Positions 1 through 7,522 of a DNA stretch of 64,000 nt are shown here, one piece after another. Each line of letters begins with the position of its first letter. Within the stretch, counting starts at the first letter, position 1. This DNA is from DYIU01 sp038326775 (GTDB lineage: Bacteria; Actinomycetota; Geothermincolia; Fen-727; Anoxymicrobiaceae). The stretch covers positions 26,368 to 90,367 of the forward strand of contig JBBQKJ010000006.1 of NCBI GenBank assembly GCA_038326775.1, read 5' to 3'. Position numbers and translations under genes: made by a program. Under the pieces are notes generated by a model, which was not told the origin of the DNA, made no database searches, and worked only from the letters and a program-made list of their open reading frames with translations.

Positions 1-1
1 C

Positions 2-472
2 ATCGCGAGGTTGATAAGGGCCCAGGTGAACCCCCGCCTGACGCGGGCCGCGCTTGAGACACTGGCGATAGTGGCCTACCTGCAGCCGGTGTCCAGGGGT
101 GTGGTGGCCGAGATAAGGGGAGTGCAGTCGGAGGGGGTCATGAAGACACTCGACGACAGGGGGATTGTCCAGGGGGTGGGAAGGGGAGGGCCGCCGGGCT
201 ACCCAATGCTGTACGGCACCACGACCCGTTTCCTGGAGCGGTTCGGACTGAAAAGCCTGGAGGATCTCCCGGACCTGGAGGAGTTCGCTCCCGACGATGA
301 GACTATCGAGAAGATCAAGAGAAGCCTTTCCTGGGAGCTGATCGAGGAGGGTGAAGGTGGCCGAGGCCCTCAAACCGGAGAGAATACAGAAGATTTTGTC
401 GGCGGCGGGGATGGCCTCACGGAGGGCGGCGGAGGAGCTGATCCTCGAGGGCCGGGTTACCCGGAACGGTAA
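2..472 (+). CDS. scpB: ScpB, segregation and condensation protein B (5' end outside the window)
   Basis: This is the C-terminal part of ScpB, the winged-helix subunit that joins ScpA and SMC in the bacterial condensin complex and helps chromosome segregation. The visible part carries the second winged helix (LETLAIVAYLQPV, IRGVQSEGVMKTL, YGTTTRFLERFG), all typical of the family. The gene enters from the left edge, so its start cannot be seen. The last roughly 38 residues are glycine-rich, look unconserved, and are read from DNA that also encodes the N-terminus of the next gene in another frame. That suggests a C-terminal extension after loss of an earlier stop (inference). The scpB-rluB order is common in Gram-positive bacteria. 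Confidence 0.9.
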   Translation: MARLIRAQVNPRLTRAALETLAIVAYLQPVSRGVVAEIRGVQSEGVMKTLDDRGIVQGVGRGGPPGYPMLYGTTTRFLERFGLKSLEDLPDLEEFAPDDETIEKIKRSLSWELIEEGEGGRGPQTGENTEDFVGGGDGLTEGGGGADPRGPGYPER

Positions 473-1106
473 AGAGGTCTCTCTCGGGGACCGAGCGCGG
501 GCAGGGGTCGATGAGATCGCCGTCGATGGGGTTGTGGTGGAGACGGGCATTGACCTGAAGTACCTCGCACTCAACAAGCCCCGCGGCGTTGTCTCGACCG
601 CCAGCGACCCGCTGGGGCGCAAGACCGTTCTGGACCTGCTCGACCCGGCGATCTCGCGTGAATCAAGGCTGTTCCCCGTGGGAAGGCTGGACATGGATTC
701 GACCGGGATTATACTCTTGACGAACGACGGTTTCCTGGCAAACCGGTTGCTGCACCCGAGATACGGGGTATCGCGTGAGTACGTGGTCGAGGTGGAGCCG
801 GTCCCCGGAGCGCAGGACCTGGCGCGACTTCGCAAGGGGGTCACGCTCGAGGACGGGCTTACCGGGCCGGCACGGGCGTCGCTGGCAGGCAAGCACGGCA
901 GGCGGGGTCAGGTGAGGATGACACTCAAGACCGGTAGGAAGAGACAGATAAGAAGGTCTTTCGAGGCGCTCGGGTACACCGTTAAGAATCTGAACCGGGT
1001 CAGGTTCGGGACGCTTGGCCTGGGAAACCTGCGGCCCGGGAAGTACAGGGAGCTGGAGCCTGACGAGGTGACCAAGCTGTACGGATTGACGGACCTGAAG
1101 AAATGA
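357..1106 (+). CDS. rluB: Pseudouridine synthase, RluB/RsuA family
   Basis: A 249-residue rRNA pseudouridine synthase that isomerises a specific uridine, probably in 23S rRNA. An N-terminal S4 RNA-binding domain (about residues 9-55, RIQKILSAAGMASRRAAEEL) is followed by the catalytic domain with the family motif GRLDMDSTGIILLTNDG near residue 110, in which the first Asp is the expected nucleophile, and by the KTGRKRQIRR segment. I chose GTG 357 because a GAGGAGG Shine-Dalgarno lies six bases upstream; GTG 351 is in frame but touches that sequence. The gene overlaps scpB by 116 bases. RluB versus another RsuA-family member cannot be settled from sequence alone. Confidence 0.9.
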   Translation: MAEALKPERIQKILSAAGMASRRAAEELILEGRVTRNGKEVSLGDRARAGVDEIAVDGVVVETGIDLKYLALNKPRGVVSTASDPLGRKTVLDLLDPAISRESRLFPVGRLDMDSTGIILLTNDGFLANRLLHPRYGVSREYVVEVEPVPGAQDLARLRKGVTLEDGLTGPARASLAGKHGRRGQVRMTLKTGRKRQIRRSFEALGYTVKNLNRVRFGTLGLGNLRPGKYRELEPDEVTKLYGLTDLKK

Positions 1107-1125
1107 TGGAAGACAAGGAGGGGTA

Positions 1126-1488
1126 ATGAGGGTCAGGGCTTTGCGGGGCGCGACGACCGCGGACGATAATTCCAAGGAAGCAATAGTCGGGGCGACCACC
1201 CAGCTTCTGGAGGAGATGCTCGACCGAAACGACATCGCCACTGATGACCTCATATCCATGATCTTTACCGCGACCAGGGACATCACCGCGGAGTTCCCCG
1301 CGGCCGCGGTGCGCAAGATAGGCCTTTCGCACATCCCCGTGATGTGCGCGCGCGAACTCGCGGTCGATGGGTCACTGCCGTTCACGATAAGAGTCATGGC
1401 GCACGTCAACACGGAGAAAGCGCGCGAGCAACTTCGGCACGTCTACCTGAAGGAAGCGCGCCAGCTCAGAACGGACCTTCCCGAGTGA
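1126..1488 (+). CDS. aroH: Chorismate mutase, AroH type
   Basis: A 120-residue monofunctional chorismate mutase of the trimeric AroH fold, converting chorismate to prephenate for tyrosine and phenylalanine synthesis in the cytoplasm. It keeps the residues known from the Bacillus enzyme: Arg in RGATT at residue 7, the Cys and Glu of PVMCARELAVDG, Arg of TIRVM and the Arg/Tyr of LRHVYLKEA. Length matches the family. The ATG has a strong AAGGAGGGG Shine-Dalgarno at 1115-1123. It sits 20 bases after rluB and is followed by aroF, tyrA and aroA, so it belongs to an aromatic biosynthesis operon. Confidence 0.95.
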   Translation: MRVRALRGATTADDNSKEAIVGATTQLLEEMLDRNDIATDDLISMIFTATRDITAEFPAAAVRKIGLSHIPVMCARELAVDGSLPFTIRVMAHVNTEKAREQLRHVYLKEARQLRTDLPE

Positions 1489-1531
1489 AGCCCGATATCG
1501 AGGTTTCGCCTCTGGCGGGGGGTGAGCGGAT

Positions 1532-2545
1532 ATGATAATCGTGATGAGAGACGGGGCCGGTGATGACCAGGTCAACGAGGTCATCGAGAAGCTCCATTCC
1601 ATCGGGGCCGAGGCGCACCTTTCCCGCGGTGAGTTCAAGACAATAATCGGGGCGATCGGTGACCGCGAGAGGATCGCGGAGATACCGTTTGCGGCCCTGC
1701 CCGGTGTTGAGGCCGTCATCCCGGTCATGAAGCCTTATAAGCTGGTCAGCCGCGAGTTCCATCCGGAGGGCACCGTGGTGAAGGTAGGCCCGGTGGAGCT
1801 CGGGGGGGATAGCTTCGTGGTAATTGCCGGCCCCTGCGCGGTAGAGAGCGAGGAGCAGTTGATTTCCGCCGCGGAGGCTGCCAGGGACGCCGGGGCCCAC
1901 ATGCTCAGGGGCGGCGCGTTCAAGCCGCGCTCTTCGCCGTATTCTTTCCAGGGCATGGGGGAGGAAGGCCTCGAGCTGCTGGCAAGCGCCCGCGAGATAA
2001 CCGGGCTTCCCGTCGTTACCGAGGTGGTGGATGTGCGCCACGTGGCCATGGTCTCAAGATACGCGGACATGCTCCAGATAGGCGCCCGGAACATGCAGAA
2101 CTTCCTGCTGCTCCGGGAGGTCGGGATGCAGCACAAGCCGGTGATGCTGAAACGCGGGCTGTCAAGCACCATCGAGGAGCTTCTGATGGCCGCCGAATAC
2201 ATCATACGGGGCGGCAACAGCAACGTGGTCCTTTGTGAGCGCGGCATAAGGACTTTCGAGACAGCTACCAGGAACACGCTGGACCTGTCCGCCGTGCCGC
2301 TGGTCAAGCTGGCGAGCCACCTGCCTATTGTTGTCGACCCCAGCCACGCGACGGGCAGACGCGAGCCTATAGCCGCTCTTTCCAAAGGGGCGCTTGCCGT
2401 CGGTGCGGACGGCGTCATGGTGGAGATCCACCCGGACCCGAAGGCTGCGCTGTGCGACGGGCCTCAGTCGCTCGACTTCGACGAGTTCAAGCTGTTGATG
2501 CAAGAGCTGAAGACGGTCGCTCCCCCACTTGGCCGCAAGATGTAA
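1532..2545 (+). CDS. aroF: 3-deoxy-7-phosphoheptulonate (DAHP) synthase, first copy
   Basis: A 337-residue type I-beta DAHP synthase, which condenses phosphoenolpyruvate and erythrose 4-phosphate in the first step of the shikimate pathway. Residues 1-70 form the ferredoxin-like regulatory domain seen in this subtype; the barrel carries GPCAVESEEQL, RGGAFKPRSSPYSFQG, the metal or substrate residues of VVDPSHATGRR and MVEIHPDPKAALCDGPQ. The start MIIVMR is shared with a second copy on the minus strand at 55563-56576. A GGGGGGTGAG stretch upstream serves as ribosome site. The N-terminal domain is normally where aromatic amino acids give feedback control, but which one acts here is unknown. Confidence 0.95.
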   Translation: MIIVMRDGAGDDQVNEVIEKLHSIGAEAHLSRGEFKTIIGAIGDRERIAEIPFAALPGVEAVIPVMKPYKLVSREFHPEGTVVKVGPVELGGDSFVVIAGPCAVESEEQLISAAEAARDAGAHMLRGGAFKPRSSPYSFQGMGEEGLELLASAREITGLPVVTEVVDVRHVAMVSRYADMLQIGARNMQNFLLLREVGMQHKPVMLKRGLSSTIEELLMAAEYIIRGGNSNVVLCERGIRTFETATRNTLDLSAVPLVKLASHLPIVVDPSHATGRREPIAALSKGALAVGADGVMVEIHPDPKAALCDGPQSLDFDEFKLLMQELKTVAPPLGRKM

Positions 2546-2679
2546 AACGCAACATTGGGGTCGGCTCGGCGTGTTTTGAGCGAAGGCGAGTTCACAGCCC
2601 TTCCGGGCGAGAGGCTCGAACCTGTCGAGAAAGACGCGTCCGTAAGGCTGTCAAACCGTCCAGTACATGCGGGTGGAAG

Positions 2680-3795
2680 ATGATGTCCGAGGTCTTTAAG
2701 AAGACGGCCGTGATAGGCACGGGGCTCATGGGTGGTTCGCTAGCAATGGCCTTGAGAAGCAGCCCCGGTGTCGAGTTGGTTGCCGGCTACGACGCCTCGA
2801 AGGAGACCAGGCGAAAGGCCCGTGAGCTCGGGACAGCAGACGAGATCGCCGAGACAGCCACTGACGCCGTACGAGGCGCGGACCTTATATTTATCGCAAC
2901 CCCGACGAGTTCCATTGTCGAGGTCTTCACAGATGTCAGGGATGCGGTCTCGCCCGGGGCAATAGTCTCTGACCTCGGCTCGGCGAAACTGGGGGTCACT
3001 GAGGGGATCGAGTCCGCACTCCCGGGTGGGGTCTGGTACGTGGGTGGACACCCGATGACCGGCTCGGAGCAGTCCGGGGTGGAGTGGGCGCGGGCAGACC
3101 TGTACCGTCAGGCATACTACATCCTCACCCCGACGGAGCGCACTGACGCCGAGGCTTTCAGGCGACTGCACCGTCTTCTCACTGACATCGGGGCGAGGGT
3201 CATCTCGCTCGACCCGGAATCTCACGATCGCGCCATGGCGACCGTGAGCCATGTCCCACACCTGGCTTCACTGCTGCTAATGGATATGGCCAACAGGCAG
3301 AAAGTGGAGATGAAGAACCTCTTTACCGTTGCTGCCGGCGGGTTTCGCGACATGACTCGCATAGCCGCAAGCAGTCCCGATGTGTGGCTCGACATCTGCA
3401 TGGAGAACCGTGAGTTTATCATCGAGCGATTGCTCGACTATGGTTTTCGCATCAAGGAGCTCGCGGGCCTGCTCGAGAGAGAGGACAGGGCAAAGCTTTG
3501 GGAGCTTTTCGACGATGCCAGGCGCGCCCGGGCTGAGCTCTCACTCAAGTCCGGCCGGGAGCTAGAGGAAATGTTTGACGTATCTCTTCCCGTGCCTGAC
3601 GAGCCCGGTGTGATCAGCAGGATATCGACAGCGGTTGGCTCGCTGGGAGTTAACATAGAGGACATCGCAATCGTGCATCCACTGGAGGGCGAGACCGGTG
3701 TCATGACCCTGAAGATAATGGGCGAGGAGCAGGCTCGCGAGGTAGCCATGGAGCTTACGGCGCTGGGGTTCCGGGCGAGCCACGGCAAGGCGTAA
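2680..3795 (+). CDS. tyrA: Prephenate dehydrogenase with ACT domain
   Basis: A 371-residue prephenate dehydrogenase that oxidatively decarboxylates prephenate to 4-hydroxyphenylpyruvate on the tyrosine branch. The N-terminal dinucleotide fold opens with AVIGTGLMGGSLA, followed by the substrate motifs GGHPMTGSEQSG and ATVSHVPHLASLL; the C-terminal part from about residue 298 is an ACT domain (SLPVPDEPGVISRISTAVG) that usually binds tyrosine for feedback control. An open frame runs further upstream, but homology begins at ATG 2680 or 2683. The 134-base gap after aroF holds no feature I can support. Confidence 0.93.
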   Translation: MMSEVFKKTAVIGTGLMGGSLAMALRSSPGVELVAGYDASKETRRKARELGTADEIAETATDAVRGADLIFIATPTSSIVEVFTDVRDAVSPGAIVSDLGSAKLGVTEGIESALPGGVWYVGGHPMTGSEQSGVEWARADLYRQAYYILTPTERTDAEAFRRLHRLLTDIGARVISLDPESHDRAMATVSHVPHLASLLLMDMANRQKVEMKNLFTVAAGGFRDMTRIAASSPDVWLDICMENREFIIERLLDYGFRIKELAGLLEREDRAKLWELFDDARRARAELSLKSGRELEEMFDVSLPVPDEPGVISRISTAVGSLGVNIEDIAIVHPLEGETGVMTLKIMGEEQAREVAMELTALGFRASHGKA

Positions 3796-3802
3796 TACTT
3801 AT

Positions 3803-5092
3803 ATGAAAGCCGCGTTCGAGAAGAGCGTGTACCTGCGGGGCGAGATCAAAGTCCCCGGTGACAAATCGATATCACACCGTGGAGCGATCGTGGGCGCGCT
3901 GGCGCGTGGGACAAGCGCGATAAAGGGTTACAGCCCGGCAGCCGATTGCGCCAGCACCCTCGAGGTGCTGGAGAAGCTCGGCGTCGAGGTCAGGCGGGAA
4001 GCGGACGCGCTGCTCGTCGACGGGTGTGCGGATGGAGGGTTCCGGGAGCCTGATGGGCCGCTTGACGCGGGCAACTCGGGGACTACCATGAGGCTGCTGG
4101 TGGGCGTCCTTGCCTCTCTGCCCCTTACTGTTACCTTTACAGGTGACTCGAGCCTCCTGCGCAGGCCGATGGGACGCATAATCGAGCCGCTGAGCCTCAT
4201 GGGTGCGCGGCTCTCGGCGAGCGACGAGGAAGGTCATCCCCCTTTGCGCGTGGCAGGTGGGGGGCTGAAAGGCATTCACTATTCGCCCCCCGTGGCCAGC
4301 GCCCAGGTGAAGTCGGCTGTTCTGCTGGCAGGGCTGGGAGCGTCAGGGAAGACGGCGGTTGCTGAAACCGTACTGACCAGGGACCATACCGAACGATTAC
4401 TGAAAAGGGCGGGCATAGACGTCACCACGGAAGGCTTGACAGTCTCGGTAGAGCCTGGCGTCCCGCGAGCACTTCAGATCGACGTCCCGGGTGACTTCTC
4501 CTCGGCGGCCTTCCTCATCGCCGCGGGCGCCCTTTGCCGGGATTCGGAGATAGAGGTGAGGTCGGTTGGGCTCAACCCCACGCGCACCGGCTTCCTGGGA
4601 CTTCTCGGTCGCATGGGTGCTGACATCGAGGTGCTGCCGGACGAAGACGACTCGTGGGAGCCCAGGGGCACAATCAGGGTCAAGTGCGCGCCGCTCAAAG
4701 GAATCCAGCTCTCGAAGCAGGACGTAGCGCTGGCCATCGACGAGGTGACCCTGGTGGCTTTGCTTGCCACCCAGGCGCAGGGGAGGACCGAGATACGAGG
4801 TGCCGCTGAGCTACGCCACAAAGAATCGGACCGCATTGCGGGCACCGTATCCGCCCTGAAGGCTATGGGCGCGCGCATCGAGGAGACCGCCGAGGGCATG
4901 GCAGTCGATGGCCCGTGCGGGCTCAGGGGCGCTCCGGTCTCCGCGGGAGGCGACCACCGCCTGGCCATGATGCTGGCGATCGCCGGCCTGGTCGCGGATG
5001 GGCGCACCGTGGTGGACGGATGGGAGTGGACGCGCGTGTCGTATCCCGGGTTCGAGGAGGTCCTCGAGGCGCTTGGCGCGAGGACGGTTTGA
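3803..5092 (+). CDS. aroA: EPSP synthase (3-phosphoshikimate 1-carboxyvinyltransferase)
   Basis: A 429-residue EPSP synthase that transfers the enolpyruvyl group of PEP to shikimate 3-phosphate, the step before chorismate synthase. It has the KVPGDKSISHR start, the LDAGNSGTTMRLL loop, RRPMGRIIEPL, and RHKESDRIAG near the C-terminus. The GNSGTT form of the loop is the one usual in Gram-positive enzymes rather than the enterobacterial GNAGTA. The ATG is eight bases past the tyrA stop, and the stop abuts the cmk start, so translation is probably coupled through the operon. Confidence 0.95.
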   Translation: MKAAFEKSVYLRGEIKVPGDKSISHRGAIVGALARGTSAIKGYSPAADCASTLEVLEKLGVEVRREADALLVDGCADGGFREPDGPLDAGNSGTTMRLLVGVLASLPLTVTFTGDSSLLRRPMGRIIEPLSLMGARLSASDEEGHPPLRVAGGGLKGIHYSPPVASAQVKSAVLLAGLGASGKTAVAETVLTRDHTERLLKRAGIDVTTEGLTVSVEPGVPRALQIDVPGDFSSAAFLIAAGALCRDSEIEVRSVGLNPTRTGFLGLLGRMGADIEVLPDEDDSWEPRGTIRVKCAPLKGIQLSKQDVALAIDEVTLVALLATQAQGRTEIRGAAELRHKESDRIAGTVSALKAMGARIEETAEGMAVDGPCGLRGAPVSAGGDHRLAMMLAIAGLVADGRTVVDGWEWTRVSYPGFEEVLEALGARTV

Positions 5093-5785
5093 ATGGGTAC
5101 CCACGCTGCCCCGGTCATAGCGATTGACGGCCCGGCGGCTTCGGGAAAGAGCACCGTTGCCGTGGAGCTTGCCTTAAGGCTCGAGCTCATGCTGGTCGAC
5201 AGCGGCTCTATGTACCGCGCGGTGACACTGCTTGCTCTCGAGAGGGGCGTCGGCCTCGATGACTATCATTCCCTTTCCATGCTGGCCCGCGAGGTGCGTG
5301 ATTCGTTCAGTCTCGACATGTGCGATGGTTCTACACCCCGAATTCAACTGGGGGGACGCGTGGTCACTCGTGAGATACGTTTCCCGGAAGTCGGCGAAGC
5401 GGTGTCCCCGGTCTCCGCGGTCCACGGGGTAAGGGAAGAGATGATGAGGCTTCAGCGCTCAATGGTCGCCGGGGGAGGCGCGGTGGTCGAGGGCCGCGAC
5501 ATAGGCACCACCGTGTTTCCCGACGCATCACTGAAAGTCTTCCTCGAAGCGTCGGCAGCACAGCGCGCGCGCAGGCGTTACCTCGAGCTCAAGGACAAGG
5601 GGATGACCGTCACGGAAGCCGAAGTGACGGACGAGATAGCGATGCGTGACTCCATCGACTCTTCCCGGGAGTACAGCCCGCTTGCCATGGCGACAGACGC
5701 GCTGTTGATCGACACTACGGACAAGGGAGTTGAGCAGGTTGTGGAGGAAATAGTCTACGCTCTCGGAGGGCGGGGGCTGTTGTGA
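5093..5785 (+). CDS. cmk: Cytidylate kinase
   Basis: A 230-residue CMP/dCMP kinase that makes CDP and dCDP from ATP. It shows the P-loop IDGPAASGKSTVA, the substrate region DSGSMYRAVTLLAL, the GRDIGTTVFPDA motif and the lid helix around RDSIDSSREYSPL. The start ATG directly follows the aroA stop with no gap. cmk after aroA is a frequent arrangement in bacteria. A GC-rich hairpin follows the stop at 5816-5843, so this is probably the last gene of the aromatic block. Confidence 0.95.
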   Translation: MGTHAAPVIAIDGPAASGKSTVAVELALRLELMLVDSGSMYRAVTLLALERGVGLDDYHSLSMLAREVRDSFSLDMCDGSTPRIQLGGRVVTREIRFPEVGEAVSPVSAVHGVREEMMRLQRSMVAGGGAVVEGRDIGTTVFPDASLKVFLEASAAQRARRRYLELKDKGMTVTEAEVTDEIAMRDSIDSSREYSPLAMATDALLIDTTDKGVEQVVEEIVYALGGRGLL

Positions 5786-5815
5786 CCTGCCGACGGATGC
5801 GCGGTGCTTCAACCC

Positions 5816-5843
5816 GGCGGGCCTGACGCTCGCCCGGCCCGCC
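5816..5843 (+). terminator. GC-rich hairpin after cmk, possible transcription end
   Basis: GGCGGGCC at 5816-5823 pairs perfectly with GGCCCGCC at 5836-5843 around a 12-base loop, 30 bases past the cmk stop. There is no T-run behind it, so intrinsic termination is uncertain. It ends just before the -35 box of the trp leader promoter and could separate the two transcription units. Confidence 0.45.
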
Positions 5844-5845
5844 CG

Positions 5846-5874
5846 TTGCATATATATTAGCGATGTCGTATTAT
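5846..5874 (+). promoter_or_regulatory. Putative promoter of the trp leader
   Basis: TTGCAT at 5846-5851 and TATTAT at 5869-5874 are separated by 17 bases. The -10 box matches the consensus in five of six positions, the -35 only in three. A start point around 5880-5882 would put the leader ATG at 5884 almost at the 5' end of the RNA, so the leader peptide may be translated from a leaderless or nearly leaderless message. Confidence 0.55.
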
Positions 5875-5883
5875 GGGCAAACT

Positions 5884-5937
5884 ATGATACTCATGGCGGT
5901 AAGACCAGAACTGAATGACTGGTGGTGGAGCTCCTAA
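5884..5937 (+). CDS. trpL: Tryptophan leader peptide
   Basis: A 17-codon open frame, MILMAVRPELNDWWWSS, with three consecutive TGG codons at 5920-5928 followed by two serines and TAA. Three Trp in a row is very unlikely by chance and is the hallmark of a transcription-attenuation leader peptide; actinobacterial trp leaders are known to have this form. An in-frame ATG at 5863 would give a longer version but lies upstream of the predicted -10 box. No Shine-Dalgarno is visible, which fits the nearly leaderless transcript. Downstream RNA folds into mutually exclusive hairpins and the controlled gene is the TrpB2-type synthase at 6083. Confidence 0.85.
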   Translation: MILMAVRPELNDWWWSS

Positions 5938-6010
5938 AAGGGGTTTCACGCTGCCGCGTAAGAGTAGATAGGCCGTGGGACTCGATGAGATTCCCGCGGC
6001 TTTTGTTTTG
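5895..6010 (+). promoter_or_regulatory. Tryptophan attenuator (segments 1-4 with terminator)
   Basis: Four pairing segments are visible. Segment 1 (5895-5906) can pair with segment 2 (5942-5955) with the Trp codons between them. Segment 2 (5944-5955) can instead pair with segment 3 (5971-5980) to give an antiterminator of ten pairs with a small bulge. Segment 3 (5972-5980) pairs perfectly, with one G-T, with segment 4 (5992-6000), followed by TTTTGTTTTG: an intrinsic terminator. With low charged tRNA-Trp a ribosome stalled on the Trp codons would free segment 2, form 2:3 and allow read-through. The pairings are seen in the sequence; the regulation is inferred from the classical model. Confidence 0.8.
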
Positions 6011-6012
6011 TC

Positions 6013-6042
6013 AAAGCCCGGTCGCGGAAAACCGGGTTTTTT
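6013..6042 (+). terminator. Second intrinsic terminator before trpB2
   Basis: CCCGGT at 6017-6022 pairs with ACCGGG at 6031-6036, extended by A-T pairs to 6013 and 6040, and followed by a run of T. It lies just after the attenuator terminator and 40 bases before the gene, so it may be a second barrier to read-through; nothing seen pairs with it as an antiterminator. Confidence 0.65.
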
Positions 6043-6082
6043 CGTTGATGATGCGGACCGTCTTTGAAAGGAGAGGATGACA

Positions 6083-7396
6083 ATGGGAAGCAAGGAGATG
6101 CCATACAAGGTGACGCTGTCCGAAAGCGAGATGCCGACGGCCTGGTACAACATACAGCCGGATTTGCCGAAACAGCTGCCGCCGCCGCTCAGCCCCATGA
6201 CAAAAGAGCCGGCGGGGCCGGAGGACTTCGCTCCTCTGTTCCCAATGGAGCTCATCAAACAGGAGATGAGCCAGGAGCGCTACATCGAGATACCCGAGGA
6301 GGTCCAGGCCGCCTACAGGCTCTATCGCCCCAGTCCGCTCCACAGGGCGTACAGGCTGGAGAAAGCTCTCGATACTCCGGCCAGGATCTTCTACAAGAAT
6401 GAGAGCGTCAGCATGGCGGGAAGCCATAAGCCGAACACCGCCTTCGCGCAGGCTTATTTCAACAAGAAAGAAGGCGTGAAGCGAATATGCACCGAGACAG
6501 GTGCGGGCCAGTGGGGATGCGCGCTCGCCCTTGGATGTAAGTTCTTCGGGATCGAGCTGCAGGTATACATGGTCAAGGTGAGCTTCGAGCAAAAACCTTA
6601 CAGGCGGGCGATGATGGAGGTCTGGGGGGCGGACGTATTCGCCAGCCCGACGGACATGACCGAGTCCGGGCGCGCCGTGCTCGCCGAAGACCCCGACTGC
6701 CCCGGCAGCCTTGGAATCGCTATCAGCGAGGCTGTCGAGATGGCCCTCAAGAGGGACGACACGAAGTATTCGCTCGGAAGCGTGCTGAACCACGTGTGCA
6801 TGCACCAGACGATTATCGGCCAGGAGGCCATGGCGCAGATGGAGAAGATAGACGCTTACCCCGACGTGGTCATCGGCTGCGTGGGGGGCGGCAGCAACTT
6901 CGCCGGCATCTCGTTCCCGTTCATGAAAGACAAGCTGGGCGGAGTTTCGGACGTCCGATGCGTTGCGGTAGAGCCGACGAGCTGCCCGACCCTGACCAAG
7001 GGCAAGTACGAGTACGACTACGGCGACGAGGCCGGCCTTGCCCCGATAGTGATGATGTACACCCTCGGCCACAAGTTCGTGCCGTCACCCATACACGCTG
7101 GCGGCCTCCGCTATCACGGCGACTCGCCACTGGTCTCAGCCCTGGTGCACGAAGGCTACATCGAGGCGGTCGCTTACCCGCAGACGGCCGTGTTTGAGGC
7201 CGCCATGCTGTTCGCCCGTACCGAGGGCTTGATAATCGCTCCTGAAACGTCTCACGCATTAAAGTGCGCTATCGACGAAGCCCTGAAGTGCAAGGAGAGC
7301 GGCGTGAGCAAGAACATACTGTTTAACTTGAGCGGTCATGGGCTTCTGGACCTGAAGGGTTACGAAGAGTTTATATCGGGCAACCTGGTCGATTGA
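6083..7396 (+). CDS. trpB2: Tryptophan synthase beta chain-like protein, TrpB2 type
   Basis: A 437-residue PLP enzyme of the TrpB2 branch, expected to make tryptophan from indole and serine. The PLP lysine is in AGSHKPNTAFAQ (about residue 116) and the phosphate loop is GCVGGGSNFAG (about 267-275); the C-terminus has LSGHGLLDLKGYEEF. Length exceeds the roughly 400 residues of ordinary TrpB and the N-terminal region with WYNIQPDLP is characteristic of TrpB2. I prefer ATG 6083 because AAAGGAG at 6067-6073 is nine bases away; ATG 6077 is only three away. No trpA, trpC or trpD is adjacent, yet the gene sits behind a full trp attenuator, which supports a real role in tryptophan synthesis or indole salvage. 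Confidence 0.92.
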   Translation: MGSKEMPYKVTLSESEMPTAWYNIQPDLPKQLPPPLSPMTKEPAGPEDFAPLFPMELIKQEMSQERYIEIPEEVQAAYRLYRPSPLHRAYRLEKALDTPARIFYKNESVSMAGSHKPNTAFAQAYFNKKEGVKRICTETGAGQWGCALALGCKFFGIELQVYMVKVSFEQKPYRRAMMEVWGADVFASPTDMTESGRAVLAEDPDCPGSLGIAISEAVEMALKRDDTKYSLGSVLNHVCMHQTIIGQEAMAQMEKIDAYPDVVIGCVGGGSNFAGISFPFMKDKLGGVSDVRCVAVEPTSCPTLTKGKYEYDYGDEAGLAPIVMMYTLGHKFVPSPIHAGGLRYHGDSPLVSALVHEGYIEAVAYPQTAVFEAAMLFARTEGLIIAPETSHALKCAIDEALKCKESGVSKNILFNLSGHGLLDLKGYEEFISGNLVD

Positions 7397-7419
7397 GCGG
7401 GGAACGACGCGCCCTCCTG

Positions 7420-7449
7420 TTGCGCGGTGCAATAAACTGGTGCTATGTT
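7420..7449 (+). promoter_or_regulatory. Putative promoter, extended -10
   Basis: TTGCGC at 7420-7425 and TATGTT at 7444-7449, 18 bases apart, with TG one base before the -10 box. It would start transcription about 70 bases before the zinc-ribbon membrane protein gene. Confidence 0.4.
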
Positions 7450-7522
7450 TGTGGAGGCACTGGCGTCTGGCGCGTGAGCGGTGGCGCATGGGTGGCAGCA
7501 ATATTCCGGGAGGTTAGTCCGC

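Noticed and set aside
2546..2679. Leader peptide or attenuator before tyrA
   Set aside because: No Tyr- or Phe-rich short frame and no terminator hairpin found in the 134-base gap.
6011..7072. 353-codon minus-strand frame over trpB2
   Set aside because: Shadow of the trpB2 coding region; composition is His/Arg/Leu-rich without domains.
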